Below are positions 1 to 15,300 of a DNA stretch of 64,000 nt, one piece after another. The position numbers and the translations under genes were made by a program. This DNA comes from Neocallimastix lanati (nom. inval.) (taxonomy: Eukaryota; Neocallimastigomycota; Neocallimastigomycetes; Neocallimastigales; Neocallimastigaceae), in assembly GCA_016946835.1 (NCBI GenBank), contig JACVTC010000061.1, positions 479,501 to 543,500 of the forward strand, read 5' to 3'. The first letter of the stretch is position 1. Every line of letters begins with the position of its first letter. The notes below the pieces were generated by a model. That model saw nothing but the letters and a program-made list of their open reading frames with translations, had not been told where the DNA came from and did no database searches.

Positions 1-392
1 AATAAACTAACTTTATCCACATTATTATGGAGATTAATAATTATGTAATTAATTAATTAATCTTTATATATCTATTTTAAGAAAATTTTATTCCAAATAT
101 ATAAAATGTAAAATTTTTCATAATTTCGATATTTAAACAACAATAAATAACAGAATTAAAAAATATTTTATTGGTTAGTATATATTAATATTTATTTATT
201 TTTTTTTTTTTAAAAAAGTTTTTATATTTTAAAAGGTTAATTAATTAATAATTTAGATGAATTTTTTTTTTGTTAATTTTTATAATATGGAATAAAATTA
301 TATATACTTATTATAAAATACATTTATAATTTATTTTCAAACTAAATAATTATTTTTAAGAATACTAATAATAAAAGATAAAAAAATAATTC
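1..392. other. A/T-rich sequence, no gene seen
   Basis: Very A+T-rich DNA with homopolymer runs and no reading frame of coding character. No promoter, RNA gene or element end could be recognised. Confidence 0.6.
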
Positions 393-890
393 TTAATAAA
401 CAAATAAATAACAATAAATAATAAATAATAAATAACAATAAATAATAAATAATAAATAACAATAAATAATAAATAACAATAAATAATAAATAATAAATAA
501 CAATAAATAATAAATAATAAATAACAATAAATAATAAATAATAAATAACAATAAATAATAAATAATAAATAACAATAAATTATAAATAATAAATAATAGA
601 TAACAATAAATAATAAATAATAAATAATAAATAATAAATAATAAATAATAAATAATAAATAATAAATAACAATAAATAATAAATAATAAATAACAATAAA
701 TAATAAATAATAAATAACAATAGATAATAAATAATAAATAATAATAAATAATATATAATAAATAATAAATATAATAATAAATAATAATCAACAATCAATA
801 ATCAATAAAAAATAAATAATAATAAATAATAAAATAATAAATAATAAATAATAAATACTAAATACTAAATACTAAATACTATATAATAAA
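393..890. repeat. AATAAATAA/AACAATAAAT satellite
   Basis: Long run of imperfect AATAAT, AATAAAT and AACAATAAAT units. Open frames across it (Ile/Tyr/Leu-rich on the minus strand) come only from the lack of stops in the repeat and are not genes. Confidence 0.9.
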
Positions 891-2119
891 CAATAATTTG
901 GGTTAAATTAATATCAAATAAAATAAATATAATTACCTGTTTAGATTGGACATTTTTTATTAATTATTAATAAAATTATTAACCTTTTAAATTAAACAAA
1001 CATAATAAAATTCAAACTATACTATCTTAATATATAATTATAAGTTTACATTAATTAATGTGGTGTTTTTTGCTATTGTTAATCACATATTTATTGATTA
1101 GTTTTATAATTATATTATAAATAAAGTTTATAATATCAATTTCTATTGTTTTTTTATTATGAAAGTTTTATTCCAAAAATTCCTTTTTTATGTAAATAAA
1201 ATTTAAAATTTTATATTTTTTGATGAAATTCTAAATAATAATAAATAAAATACAATTAAAAAATATTTCATATATAAATTTTTATATAATTTTTATTTTT
1301 TTAATACTATAATAATAATTATCTTTTCAAATATTTTCCCATTTTTTTTCCCCATTATTCAACATTTTAAATTTTTTTCAAATATTAATTCTATTGATTA
1401 ACGTTAATATATATAAATGTATGTTATATATAACAATATAAAAATCATTTTATATTTTAATCATAATTATAAATATTGGTGAAATTATAAAACTATTTTG
1501 AATTTTCTAATATAGTTATTTCAATACAAAAAAAAAAAAAAAAAAAAAAAAAAAAGATAAATATATATTAAATCATCTTGGGTTTAAGTTTACTATAATT
1601 AAATAGATATGAATACTAGATAAATTAATAAAATGGGTTATTAACTTATAACTTTAGTTTTTTATTTTATTTTTTTATTTAATAAAAATTATATATTTTT
1701 TCTAATTTTGTACTATATTAACACTTTTATTCATTTTTTATCTTTTAAAAAAATCTTTGTATTAATATATGCTTATTGGTAAAAAAAAATAAAAATAAAT
1801 AAATATAAAAATGATAATAGCTCTCACATTACTTTTAGCTTTTTTAAAAAAATATAATTGTAATTTAATGTATAATTTTTATTTGTTCACTTTTTAATAT
1901 AGTAATAGTAAAAAAAAATCTATAAATATATTTAAAATACAATAATAGGGTATTAAAAAATAGAATAAAATAATGAAGTATAATACAAGAAATTATTTTA
2001 ATTGTTTTTTAAAATTATTAAAATTAAACCATTAAAAAAGTATCACCATATATAAAAATCTTTGAATATAAAATTTTATTCAAATTATATATGAAATGAA
2101 GTTAAAGTATTGCTAAGTT
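891..2119. other. intergenic, no gene seen
   Basis: A+T-rich sequence with an A tract near 1530-1555. No reading frame with biased composition, no conserved motif and no element end was recognised. Confidence 0.6.
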
Positions 2120-2502
2120 AAACAATAAAAAATAAATAAAAAACAATAAATAATAAATAATAAATAATAAATAATAAATAATAAATAATAAATAATAATA
2201 AATAATAAATAATAAATAATAATAAATAAAAACAATAAATAATAAATAATAAATAATAAATAATAAATAATAAATAAAAACAATAAATAATAAATAATAA
2301 ATAATAAATAATAAATAATAAATAATAAATAATAAATAATAAATAATAAATAATAAATAATAAATAATAAATAATAAATAATAAATAATAAATAATAATA
2401 ATAATAATAATAATAAATAATAAATAATAATAAATAATAAATAATAAATAATAAATAATAAATAATAAATAATAAATAATAAATAATAAATAATAAATAA
2501 TA
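2120..2502. repeat. (AATAAAT)n satellite
   Basis: Nearly uninterrupted AATAAATAATAA-type repeat with an (AAT)n core around 2395-2415. Same repeat family as 393-890 and 3480-3905. Confidence 0.9.
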
Positions 2503-3479
2503 TTGTTATAATATTAATAAATTTTAATATATTAATTTATATTTTACTTTTTATATAATTATTATTTTATGTATGATTAACATTATTTATGTTAATATCA
2601 TTCTTTTATGTAAATAATTTATTTCTTATTTTTATGTAAATTACGAAATCATTTGATTAAATTTAGTATATATTTCACCTGATTATTTTTATTTTAATCT
2701 CAGACTTGTTTATATTAAATATATTAATAAATAAATAAAATTAAATATATATATAACAATAAATATTAAATAATGAATAATATTAAATAATGAATAATAT
2801 AAACAATATATAATATATAAATTATGAGAATATATTAATAATGAATAATATAAAAATAATAAAAATATAAATAATATATAAATAATTAAGAATTATGATA
2901 ATAATTATAAAAAGTAATAATTAAAACCATTAATTTAAAATTTTGCTATTTATTAAATAATTTTAATTTTTCAATAGGAAATTTTAAATTACTGAAACTA
3001 TTTAGTTAATATTAATATATAACTTTATAATAATATTAATGAATTATTAATTATTAGAGTTTATATATTTAAAAGTGTTTTATAAAACAAATAATAAATA
3101 ATTATATACTAAATTATAATTGTAAATAATTAAATAATAAAATAATAAAAAATAATAATTAATAAATTATTACATATTATATTTATTTCAATAATCATTA
3201 AAATAAAAAGAATTATTTTAAATTTTACTATTTGTTAAAAAATTAATAAACAATAGAAAATTTTTAATCAATAATATTATTTAGTAAATATTTATAATGT
3301 GTAACAATATTGATGAAATATAAATTATTATAGTTTATATACATAATAATATTTAATTTTTTTTTTTTTAAAAAATATATTTTATTGATTATAAAATAAA
3401 TATATATAATATTAATAATATTAACATTTTTTAATAAAAATTATATAGGTTGTTTTATATAAGAAGTAATAATTAATGA
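2503..3479. other. intergenic, no gene seen
   Basis: A+T-rich DNA between two satellites. Nothing beyond short A/T runs is visible. Confidence 0.6.
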
Positions 3480-3501
3480 TAAATACTGTAAATAAATACT
3501 A

Positions 3502-3537
<36 letters not shown>

Positions 3538-3905
3538 AAATAATAAATAATAAATAATAAATAATAAATAATAAATAATAATAAATAATAAATAATAATA
3601 AATAATAAATAATAAATAATAAATAATAAATAATAAATAATAAATAATAAATAATAAATAATAAATAATAATACATAATAAATAATAAATAATAAATAAT
3701 AAGTAATAAATAATAAATAAATAATAAATAATAAATAAATAATAAATAATAAATAATAAATAATAAATAATGAATAATAAATAATGAATAGTGAATAATA
3801 AATAATAAATAATAAATAAATAAAATAATAAAATAAGTGATAGTAAACAATGAACAAAAAACAATAAATATATAAATAAATAAATAAATAAATAAATAAA
3901 TATCA
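3480..3905. repeat. (AATA)n/(AATAAAT)n satellite
   Basis: Starts and ends with clean AATA tetranucleotide runs around a core of AATAAATAAT units. All three minus-strand frames are open through it, which shows that the open frames are artefacts of the repeat. Confidence 0.9.
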
Positions 3906-3972
3906 TGCAAATTCTATAAAAAATAAAAGTATATAATCTAATTTGGTATTATTTACTATCAAATGATAAAGT

Positions 3973-4012
<40 letters not shown>

Positions 4013-4257
4013 ATTCCATTTTATAATTTATATTTGTAATAGCTATTTAGAATTATTTTTAAAAAAAAAAATTATGAAAATGATTTTTATTATTATTTAT
4101 TTTAAAGCTTAAAAAATATATAAAAATTAAATAATATAACAGAAAATAAAAGAAAAATTATTTATAAATATTATTTATAAAAAATATAAAAAATTATAAA
4201 AAATAGAAATGAAAAATTTAATACAAATATAATTATTGATATTAAAGTTATTAATGC

Positions 4258-4410
4258 TATAATATAATAATAATCATAATTAGAATCATGATCATAATCA
4301 TAATCATAATCATAATCATAATCATAATCATAATCATAATCATAATCATAATCATAATCATAATCATAATCAAAATCAAAATCAAAATCATAATCGTAAT
4401 TATAATCATA
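4258..4410. repeat. (AATCAT)n microsatellite
   Basis: About twenty hexamers of the form ATCATA, decaying to ATCAAA at the right end. It differs from the AAT-type repeats that dominate the window. Confidence 0.9.
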
Positions 4411-6605
4411 TTTTATTATAATAATTATAAATTAATATAACCGAATAATTCCAAAAAAAAAAAAAAAAAAAAAAAAATTTCTTTCCATATAATTATTATG
4501 TAATATATATATATAATAGTTATATATTATACAAATAATTTCTTTTTATTACTAATTAATTATTTCTTTATTAAATATTTATATTGCAATATATTATTCT
4601 TATTATTTTATATTATACTATATTATAAATATATGTCATTCATATCAAAATAGTAGTAGTTTAAACAAATGATTAATAATGATTAAAAACAAGTAAAATT
4701 ACTTTATTAAAGTGACTTTGCATTAGTAATATTGTAACAAGTATAAGAAGAGTATAAAAAGAATAATTTTTGATTAAGTTTTTATTCTTTGTATAATTAT
4801 TAATATAGGTAATATACATTAATTCAAATAATAATTCAAGTAATAATTTAAATAATAATTTAAGTAACAATTCAAATAATTATTCATATGATAATTCAAG
4901 TAATTCCGATAAAAATATCTATTACAGAAATAAAAAAAAAAAGAGAATTTATATTAATATAGAAGAAGTTACTGATATATTAGAGAAAAACTTGATAATT
5001 TAAACAAAAAAACATGCATAGATAATATTAATTGTAACTTTAATAAAGGTAACAATAAAAGAAATTTAGAACCAATTTATAATAATTACTATATTAAAAT
5101 TAGAAGGAACGACAACCAAATTTTAAACATTATCAAAACAAATCCTCTTACATGTAATAAAGCTATTCAAGGCCTAGAAAAATTAAAATGGAAAAAAAAA
5201 GCAGTAAAAACTGAACTAGATAATCTTTATTCAAATAAAGATTATGACTTTTGTAAAAATATCACCTTATTTTAACAAAATGATTATTCGAAGCCAAAAC
5301 CGCAGAAAATAATAAAATTACTAAATATAAAGCTAGACTAGTTGCCAGAAGATTCAAACAAGAAAAAGGTTAAGGATTTTGATTCTATTCATTCTCTTCC
5401 TTTAAATCCATAAAGTATCAGACTAATTTTATATATCGTTGCAAAACAAAAAATGGGAAGTTCAACAACTAGATATAAAGGCTCCCTATCCAAATACTAA
5501 ACTGGACAAAACAATTTATATCCACATTCTAGAGGGAGCTAAAGACTATAAAATGGGTCTTTGGAAACTCAACAAGACTCTGTATGGTCTTAAACAAGCT
5601 AGACGCCAATGATTCATTACTATTTCAAATTTATTGAATAATAATGAATTTCATCAACTAAAATATGAACAATGAATTTTCTAGAAAATTTAAAATAAAC
5701 TTCGTAGTATATGTTGATAATATGATCATTTGGGGTACAAGTTTTGAAGTAAAAAAAAAATTAATCCATAGAATTTTCAAAATGATAAAAATCTCTAATT
5801 GCGAACCCATTAAATACATACATGAAATTAAAAATGGAAAAAAAAGATAATTATTATTTATTATCACAAATTAACTATTTATTAAGTCAATATAAAATCA
5901 CTATAGTTAAGAAAATAAAATTTCCGTGAATTGAAGATAATTATATTTCAGAAAACAGAACTCTTTTTAATTTATCAACTTTCAAGAGTGCTTTCGGTTC
6001 ACTTCTTTATATTACAAAAATATTACAAAAACGACCAAATCGATCATTTCATTTTCAGTAAATAAAGTTACTAGAAAATGTAAAAAGCCAAATAAAAGCT
6101 ATTGGAAAAGGTCTTAAATATTAATTTTTTTTGATATTTAAACAATAAAAAGAATTATAAACTAAAATTAGATGGAACAGGACCTTTTAATGTTTATAGA
6201 GATTCAGATTTTGCAGGGGATATTGAGAATAGAAAAAAAGTACTTCTAATTTCATTATTCTATATTAAAATTCACCTATATGTTGGTGCTCAAAGAAATA
6301 ATCAAGTGTTGTCACAAGAATTACCGAAGCCAAATATATCGGTACGTCAGAGTGTGTAAACGAGGTTTTATTTATTCGTAATATTATTTTCGAATTATTT
6401 AAAATTAAAAAAACCAATAACAGTAAACAGATAATATCTTCAGTTAAAAACAATGGAAAATGATGAACTAATTACAAAGATTAAAACAAATTTCAATAAA
6501 ATATTATTTAAATATTGATAGCATTAAAAACAAATGAATTATATTAAAATATAAAGCAATCAGACCATATTCTAGCAGTCAAAATATAAACGAACCTCAA
6601 ATAAA

Positions 6606-6663
<58 letters not shown>

Positions 6664-6773
6664 AATTGTTTTTTTTCACATAAATTTATCTTAAATTTTT
6701 TAACATAAATTAAAATTTAATAATAAAAATAAAAAAAAAAAAATTAATTAAAAAAATATATATATATAAAAAT

Positions 6774-7264
6774 TTAAGCCTCAAAATATTAAATAAATAT
6801 ACAGGGTTTTATGGTTTATTTTATGCAAAACTATGCTATGACATCTATTAATTAAACTTTCAAAATTTATATATATATCAATAATATGGTTTTTATGACA
6901 AAATATATGCAAAAATGCTATGGTTTTAAAACCCAAAAAACACCTTTTTATTATTTTTTTTTAATTAATTGATTAATGTTCAACTTCATTCGCTCACTAC
7001 CGACTAATCTCGACAGATCTACGCAGCTCCACTACGTTCCGTGCTTGAATTTCTCGCTTGTCTCCGTGAGCATCATTGCGTAACGGGTCTTTCTGTGTTT
7101 TTTGGGTTTTAAAACCATAGCATTTTTGCATATATTTTGTCATAAAAACCATATTGTTGATATATATATAAATTTTGAAGGCTTAATTAATAGATGTCAT
7201 AGCATAGTTTTGCATAAATTAAACCATAAAACCCTGTATATTTATTTAATATTTTGAGGCTTAA
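6774..7264. repeat. foldback unit 1: 170 bp inverted repeat with GC-richer loop
   Basis: Left arm 6774-6943 and right arm 7095-7264 are reverse complements over about 170 bp with only a few mismatches and no gap. The 150 bp loop contains a stretch (about 6975-7090) that is strikingly G+C-rich for this window. No open frame of interest is present. This resembles a foldback or MITE-like element. It sits inside the copia fossil, together with the hairpins that follow. Confidence 0.85.
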
Positions 7265-7711
7265 TTAATCAAATGGTCATAACAGCTATAAATTGCTATG
7301 AATGATATGGTTTTGAAGTTAGTGAAAGTCAAACCCGGTATGTTGTTCAATTAATTAATACATGTTCAGAAGTTCATGAAAGTCAAAACTGGTATGATTA
7401 TATATAAATGATAGTGTTTTTAGTGATTGCAAACCTAGCATGTTTTTGACCAGTTGAACGATCAAAAACATATGATGATCAACTAGCTAGGTTTTGCACA
7501 ACATTGCTGTATTTCTGCATATATGATTATATGAACAATGTTGCAATATGATGATTTTGAATGCCTTTTATGATCAAAACTGCTATGATTTTCATCAACA
7601 AACAATGTAAAATATCGACAAATATATGCAAATCATAGCTATGATTGTTCCAGGCATTCAAAATCAAAACCACAACAATTATTATTAATATTATTTTTAT
7701 AAACATTATGG
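7265..7711. repeat. cluster of small hairpins between the two foldback units
   Basis: Several short inverted repeats lie here, for example AACCTAGC...GCTAGGTT around 7431-7495 enclosing GTTTTTGA...TCAAAAAC, and GATTTTGAATGCC (7552-7564) against GGCATTCAAAATC (7652-7664). Words such as GCTATGGTTTT and ATATATGCAAA are shared with the neighbouring arms, so the stretch looks built from decayed pieces of the same vocabulary. Confidence 0.65.
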
Positions 7712-8333
7712 TTGAATGATTGTATTTGTATGCCAAATATGTGCATTTTATGTTCAAAAACAGGGTCATTTTGCAGCAATGTTTATATATATTAACGATG
7801 TGTGTTGTTAAATGGCATACAAATACAATATATCTTTATTTTGAAGCCCATATTAATAGATGAACCACATAGGGTTTTGATGCTAAAACTATGCTAAAAA
7901 CAAATACACTTATATTAGCAATATATGCAGTCATTGTTGTTATCAAAGTTCAGAAATGATGACGATGTTGATGAATATATGCATATATTACTAATATAAG
8001 TGTATTTGTGTGATGTTTATGCTAAAACTATGCATATATTTGATTATTGTTTTTATTTTTATTTTTTTTTTTTTTTTTTTTTTTATTTTTTTATTTTTTA
8101 TTTTATTTTATTTTTTGTTTTTATTTTTGATGAAAATGGTATGGTTTTTAGCATAGTTTTAGCATCAAAACTTTATGTGGAACATCTATTAATATGGGCT
8201 TCAAAATACGGACATATTGTATTTGTATGCCATTTAACAACACACATCGCTAATATATGTAAACGTTGCTGTAAAATGACCCTGTTTTTGAACATAAAAT
8301 GCACATATTTGGTATACAAATACAATCATTCAA
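7712..8333. repeat. foldback unit 2: 190 bp inverted repeat with a nested hairpin
   Basis: Left arm 7712-7901 and right arm 8144-8333 pair along 190 bp without gaps and with scattered mismatches. Inside the loop a second inverted repeat (about 7900-7929 against 7980-8010) forms a nested hairpin, followed by a T-rich stretch. The frame that opens at 8000 on the plus strand and the one at 7527-7769 on the minus strand read through the arms and are not taken as genes. Confidence 0.85.
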
Positions 8334-8592
8334 AAATATATATATATATATATATTTAAATTATTTAAATAATCATAATATTAACAAATTTTTTATTTTA
8401 CATTAATTAATTCATTTTTTTTTCCCGCATAAATCTATCTTAATTTTTTTTTTTTAGCATAAATTAATCTTTACATTTAAAAATAATTTTAAAAATTTAA
8501 ATAATTTTAAAACTTTACCATCTCATTCAAATTAATTATACTTAACAAAACAAATGTATTTTTTTTTAGTAAAATTAGTTTGAGGGGGGAAT

Positions 8593-11379
<2,787 letters not shown>

Positions 11380-12321
11380 AGAAAAGAATAAATAATAATC
11401 GAATTCTTTATATATAAATAAAAAAAATAATTATATAGTATTAATATTAGAATTAATATAGAATTAATTTAATATATAATAAAATTGTATAAAAAAATGT
11501 TCTATATATATTTATGTAAAAAAAAAAAAAAAAAAAAAAAAAAATAAAATTTTGTTAGATCTATTTAAATTTATTAATCTATTAATGTAAAATAAAAAAA
11601 TTTTAAAATATAAAAAATTATTTTTGTTACAGTAAATAATAATTTTGAAATGTTACACAAATTTATTATTTAGTTGATGTAAAATTAAATAATTTTGTAA
11701 TATTATTGAATGGAAATTAACAAATTTAAGATAATTTTATTATTATAGATTGAAGCTGTTAAATATTTGTTTATATCGAATTAAAAACTTATTATTATTT
11801 TTATTTTTTTATATTATAATGGTGGTGAAGTTACATATGACCGTTTTTCTGAAATTAATATTTAAATACTTTATTATGAATATTACTCTTTTTTTCACAT
11901 CACTGTTTTAAATATTATTATGTTATATTGGACAAATAATATTTATGTTTTTATTTATTATGTGTTTTTTTATAAAAAAAAATATTCATGTAATTAATAA
12001 ATGAATTAATAGATGAAGTTTAAGTTACTCAATAATTATAAATTTCTCAATAGTTGTGGCTGTAAAAGAAATCTTTTATTTCTTGAAGCGAAACCAATAA
12101 GGAAATGTTGTATCTCCCAATGAGGCTTTAAAATAACGTTGTGGTGTTTTTTTTAATATAAATATGGCTTATTAAATTGATTTTATTAGTATATAATTAA
12201 ATAATTGGAATAAATGTAATAAATAAATTTTGTAATGTTAATATAAAGAATATTATATTTATTTTAAAAACATAATAATATTAATATAAATAACCTTTTA
12301 TTTTTAAAGAATACCTTTTTT
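11380..12321. other. intergenic with a dispersed repeat
   Basis: No gene seen. 11930-11996 matches 23210-23276 in about 63 of 67 positions, with weaker similarity for roughly 80 bp further upstream, so this is a dispersed repeat of unknown type. The stretch 12015-12170 is less A+T-rich than its flanks but has no recognisable coding or RNA signature. Confidence 0.55.
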
Positions 12322-12335
12322 ACATATATTTTAAA

Positions 12336-15300
12336 CCCCGAGCAGGGGTGTACTCGATTTATGTATTTAAATCGCCTGCAAGGGGAATTAACTTTACTCT
12401 TATAAAGTAGATCCACAGTACTGGTGCAAAATAGTAGTAAAGTTATATTTTGTGTTAATTAATAACATTATGCGCAATGGTAATGTTATTGGTAAAATTT
12501 TTCTGGTGAACACTCACTGCGGAATATAATGGTGCATTTTTGGAACATTGTTAAATAAGTTACACCCAAGAATTAGTAATACATTTTCATTGTATTTCTA
12601 TTTTCATGTAGTATTACTATTCTCATGTAAGAATCTATTGTATTCAATTGTATTTCAACTTTATATTTCATGTATCACGTTGTAAGAGATTGATTCACTC
12701 TAAATCTTGTAGTAATTTATTTAACTCTTTACTAATTTTGTGCCATTTTATTTCATCAATTCAATCTTAGTCATTAAATACTTTATGATATTCAATTTAA
12801 ATAAAATACTGAAAAAAGTGCTAAATCAAATTATTTTTCAATCATTCAACAAACTACTAATTATCGAAATTATTTACTCCAAAAAGATATAAAATTATTA
12901 CAATTCTCATTATACTCAAGACTTTATAATAAAAATTGACTTTTTTTTATTTTTTTTTTTAGTTATTAATTTTTAGTTTTTTATTACTATTATGGAAATC
13001 CAATTTATAAGAAATAAGAATTTCATTCTAAGAGGTTCAAGGTGCCACGGTATACCAATGGAGAATACGAAACTACTCTTTATCCGCGGACTTCGATCTT
13101 GGCCAGAAATCAAAATGAGAAGACATTTAAAGAAAACTCTGAATGAATTAAATGATAAGGTTTTATCAGTTAAACGTATTGCTAATTTTAATGATGCATT
13201 CTTTAAAATTAAAATAGTAGGTAATGAAGAAGAATTAACATCTATTACTGATTGTATTGTTAATAGTTTCAAACGTGCTTCAATTAACGTTATTAATTGT
13301 AGCAAAAGGAATCATAAATACAGTTTTTCTTCACTCAAAAGGAATCATTTTGCCTTATCAGAAAAAGTGAATTCATCTTATAATATCAACTTATTCACTA
13401 CTTCAAATTCAAATGCAGATTCAAGTCAAAATTCAAATTCAAGTTCAAATACAGATTCATGTTCAAGTTCAAATACAAGCTCAAGTTCAAGTTCAAGTCC
13501 AAGTTCAAGTACAATTTCAAGTTCAAGTTCAAGTACGAGTTCAAGTACAAGTTCAAGTTCAAGTTCAAGTTCAAGTACAAGTTCAAGTTCAATTTCAAAT
13601 TTATGTTTAAATTCAGTTTCAAGCTCAGATTCAAATTCAAATTTCAGTTCAATCAATTATAATAATTCCAATAATATTAATAACACTCATATTAATAATA
13701 ATACAGTTAAAGAATTTTCTCTATGTGTCAGTTGGAATACTAATGGATGGAACTTTGATAAAAAAGACAGTGTTGAATTCTTTATTTCAATGTACAAACC
13801 ACTTTTCTTATGCTTTCAGGAAACAGGAAATGGTTCAGGTTCTAGCAGTAAATATCCATGTCGAGTATCATTAAAAAACTACAAACATTTCTTCAAAAAA
13901 GCTAATAATGAAATTCCCGGTAAAAGAGGTCTTTATATTGGGTTTCATAATTCTTGTCAAGCCTCTCTTGAAAACAACACTTATGAGTATATTATTTCCT
14001 TGTATACTTATAATTTTTGGAATTTCACTAAATGTTCTATTGGTAATGTGTACGTACCTCATAGTGGCCATAGCCTTCATGCTAGAGCTGCTAGAATTGA
14101 AATATTGTCTTGGTTAAATAGTCACTCTTCTCATCCTTCAATGTTGGTTGGTGATTTTAATTTACCTACTGAGAAATTAAGTAATTTGCTCTCTAAATTT
14201 AGTAATTGGAAAATTCTTCCCTTATGGGGCTCCCCAATTTCATGGAGTAGAGGTAATAGAGAATCTGATATAGATCATGCGATTGTCAATGATCATATGT
14301 TAGATTTACTTTCATATGGTACTTTTATTGACTTTCCCCCCATTTCGGATCATAAACCTTTATTAATAAAAGGTAAATGTTTTTCATCAGTTAATTCAGA
14401 TAATTCTTTCTCTCTGCCTAAAAAGACAGTTAAATGGGATAGATTAAAATGTATAAATGAAAAAGAATCAATTTTTGACAACAACTATTTTAGTGTATTA
14501 GAGGAAGTGATTCCAGATCCTAATATTAGTATTGATGATATTTCAAAGAAATTTATTTCAACTTCATTCAATATTGCTAAGGAACTTAATATCACGTCAA
14601 TTTCAGAAGTTCGAAAATCTTTTTTTCATATGTCGCAGAAAATATTTAATTTGCAAAAACTCAAAATGAAATTATATAAATCCATTAAAAGAAGAGGTTC
14701 TTATCATAATTTAGATGAATTTGAAGAATTAATTGATAAATATAATAGAATGTGCAAAATTATTCATCATATGTGTAATATTTATAGGAAAACTGAATAC
14801 CAACATTGGATTAATACAGGATGTGAATATATGAAATCTCATAACCCTAAAAAAGCTTGGAAATGGCTTAAAACAACAGCAAAAGTAGATAAATTTAAAA
14901 ATATGTCAAATTCTCCAGTAAAGGACAAAAATGGTAAACTAGCTACTTCTACTAAAGAACAGTTAGAAGTATGGCACAATCACTATAAAAAACTTGCTTC
15001 AAGCCATTCTGATATCAATAGTGCATTAATCGAATGGTATAATAAATTTTTCAATGGAACAATTAGGTATACGAGACACAATGAATGGGATATAAATCAA
15101 GACATCAGTATAGAAGAAATTAGAGAAGCAATTTTGGCTACTCCAAATTTTAAAGCTTCAGGCCCGGATGGAATTCCTATTGAATTTTATAAAGCTTTAA
15201 TTCCTCCAGATGACGAAAATTCAGTAAATAATTCTTCTTCTGGTTTAAATTGTTTACAGAAGATATACTCAAGAATTTGGAATGGAGAATTTCCTAGCTC

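Larger units (their letters stand above)
4820..8592 (+). mobile_element. Ty1/copia-like LTR element fossil, broken, carrying a later insertion
   Basis: Traces of a copia-type pol lie between about 5100 and 6560: start of the reverse transcriptase, a YGLKQ-type motif near 5580-5605, and RNase H-like traces (a DSDFAGD-like motif near 6203-6223). Upstream, 4820-5090 has Asn/Ser-rich and charged coding traces that could be the end of the integrase. A purine tract (GAGGGGGGAA, about 8582-8591) typical of the site next to a copia 3' LTR follows near 8580. Between these parts sits the hairpin DNA of 6774-8333, so the fossil was interrupted after it landed. It is clearly broken, with well over ten disruptions, and looks old. 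No intact LTR pair, gag or protease could be identified. Family call is by motif recognition only. Confidence 0.75.

Noticed and set aside
393-890. Ile/Tyr/Leu-rich open frames on the minus strand (also 3441-3910)
   Set aside because: They are produced by stop-free AATAAAT-type repeats; overlapping frames are open at once and none has a coding signature.
6840-7260. A tRNA or rRNA fragment in the G+C-rich hairpin loop
   Set aside because: No cloverleaf, A box or B box could be drawn from the loop sequence.
8000-8359. 119-codon plus-strand ORF in the hairpin region
   Set aside because: It runs through a T tract and one arm of the foldback; the opposite arm has a mirrored frame (7527-7769), so the open frame follows from the repeat.
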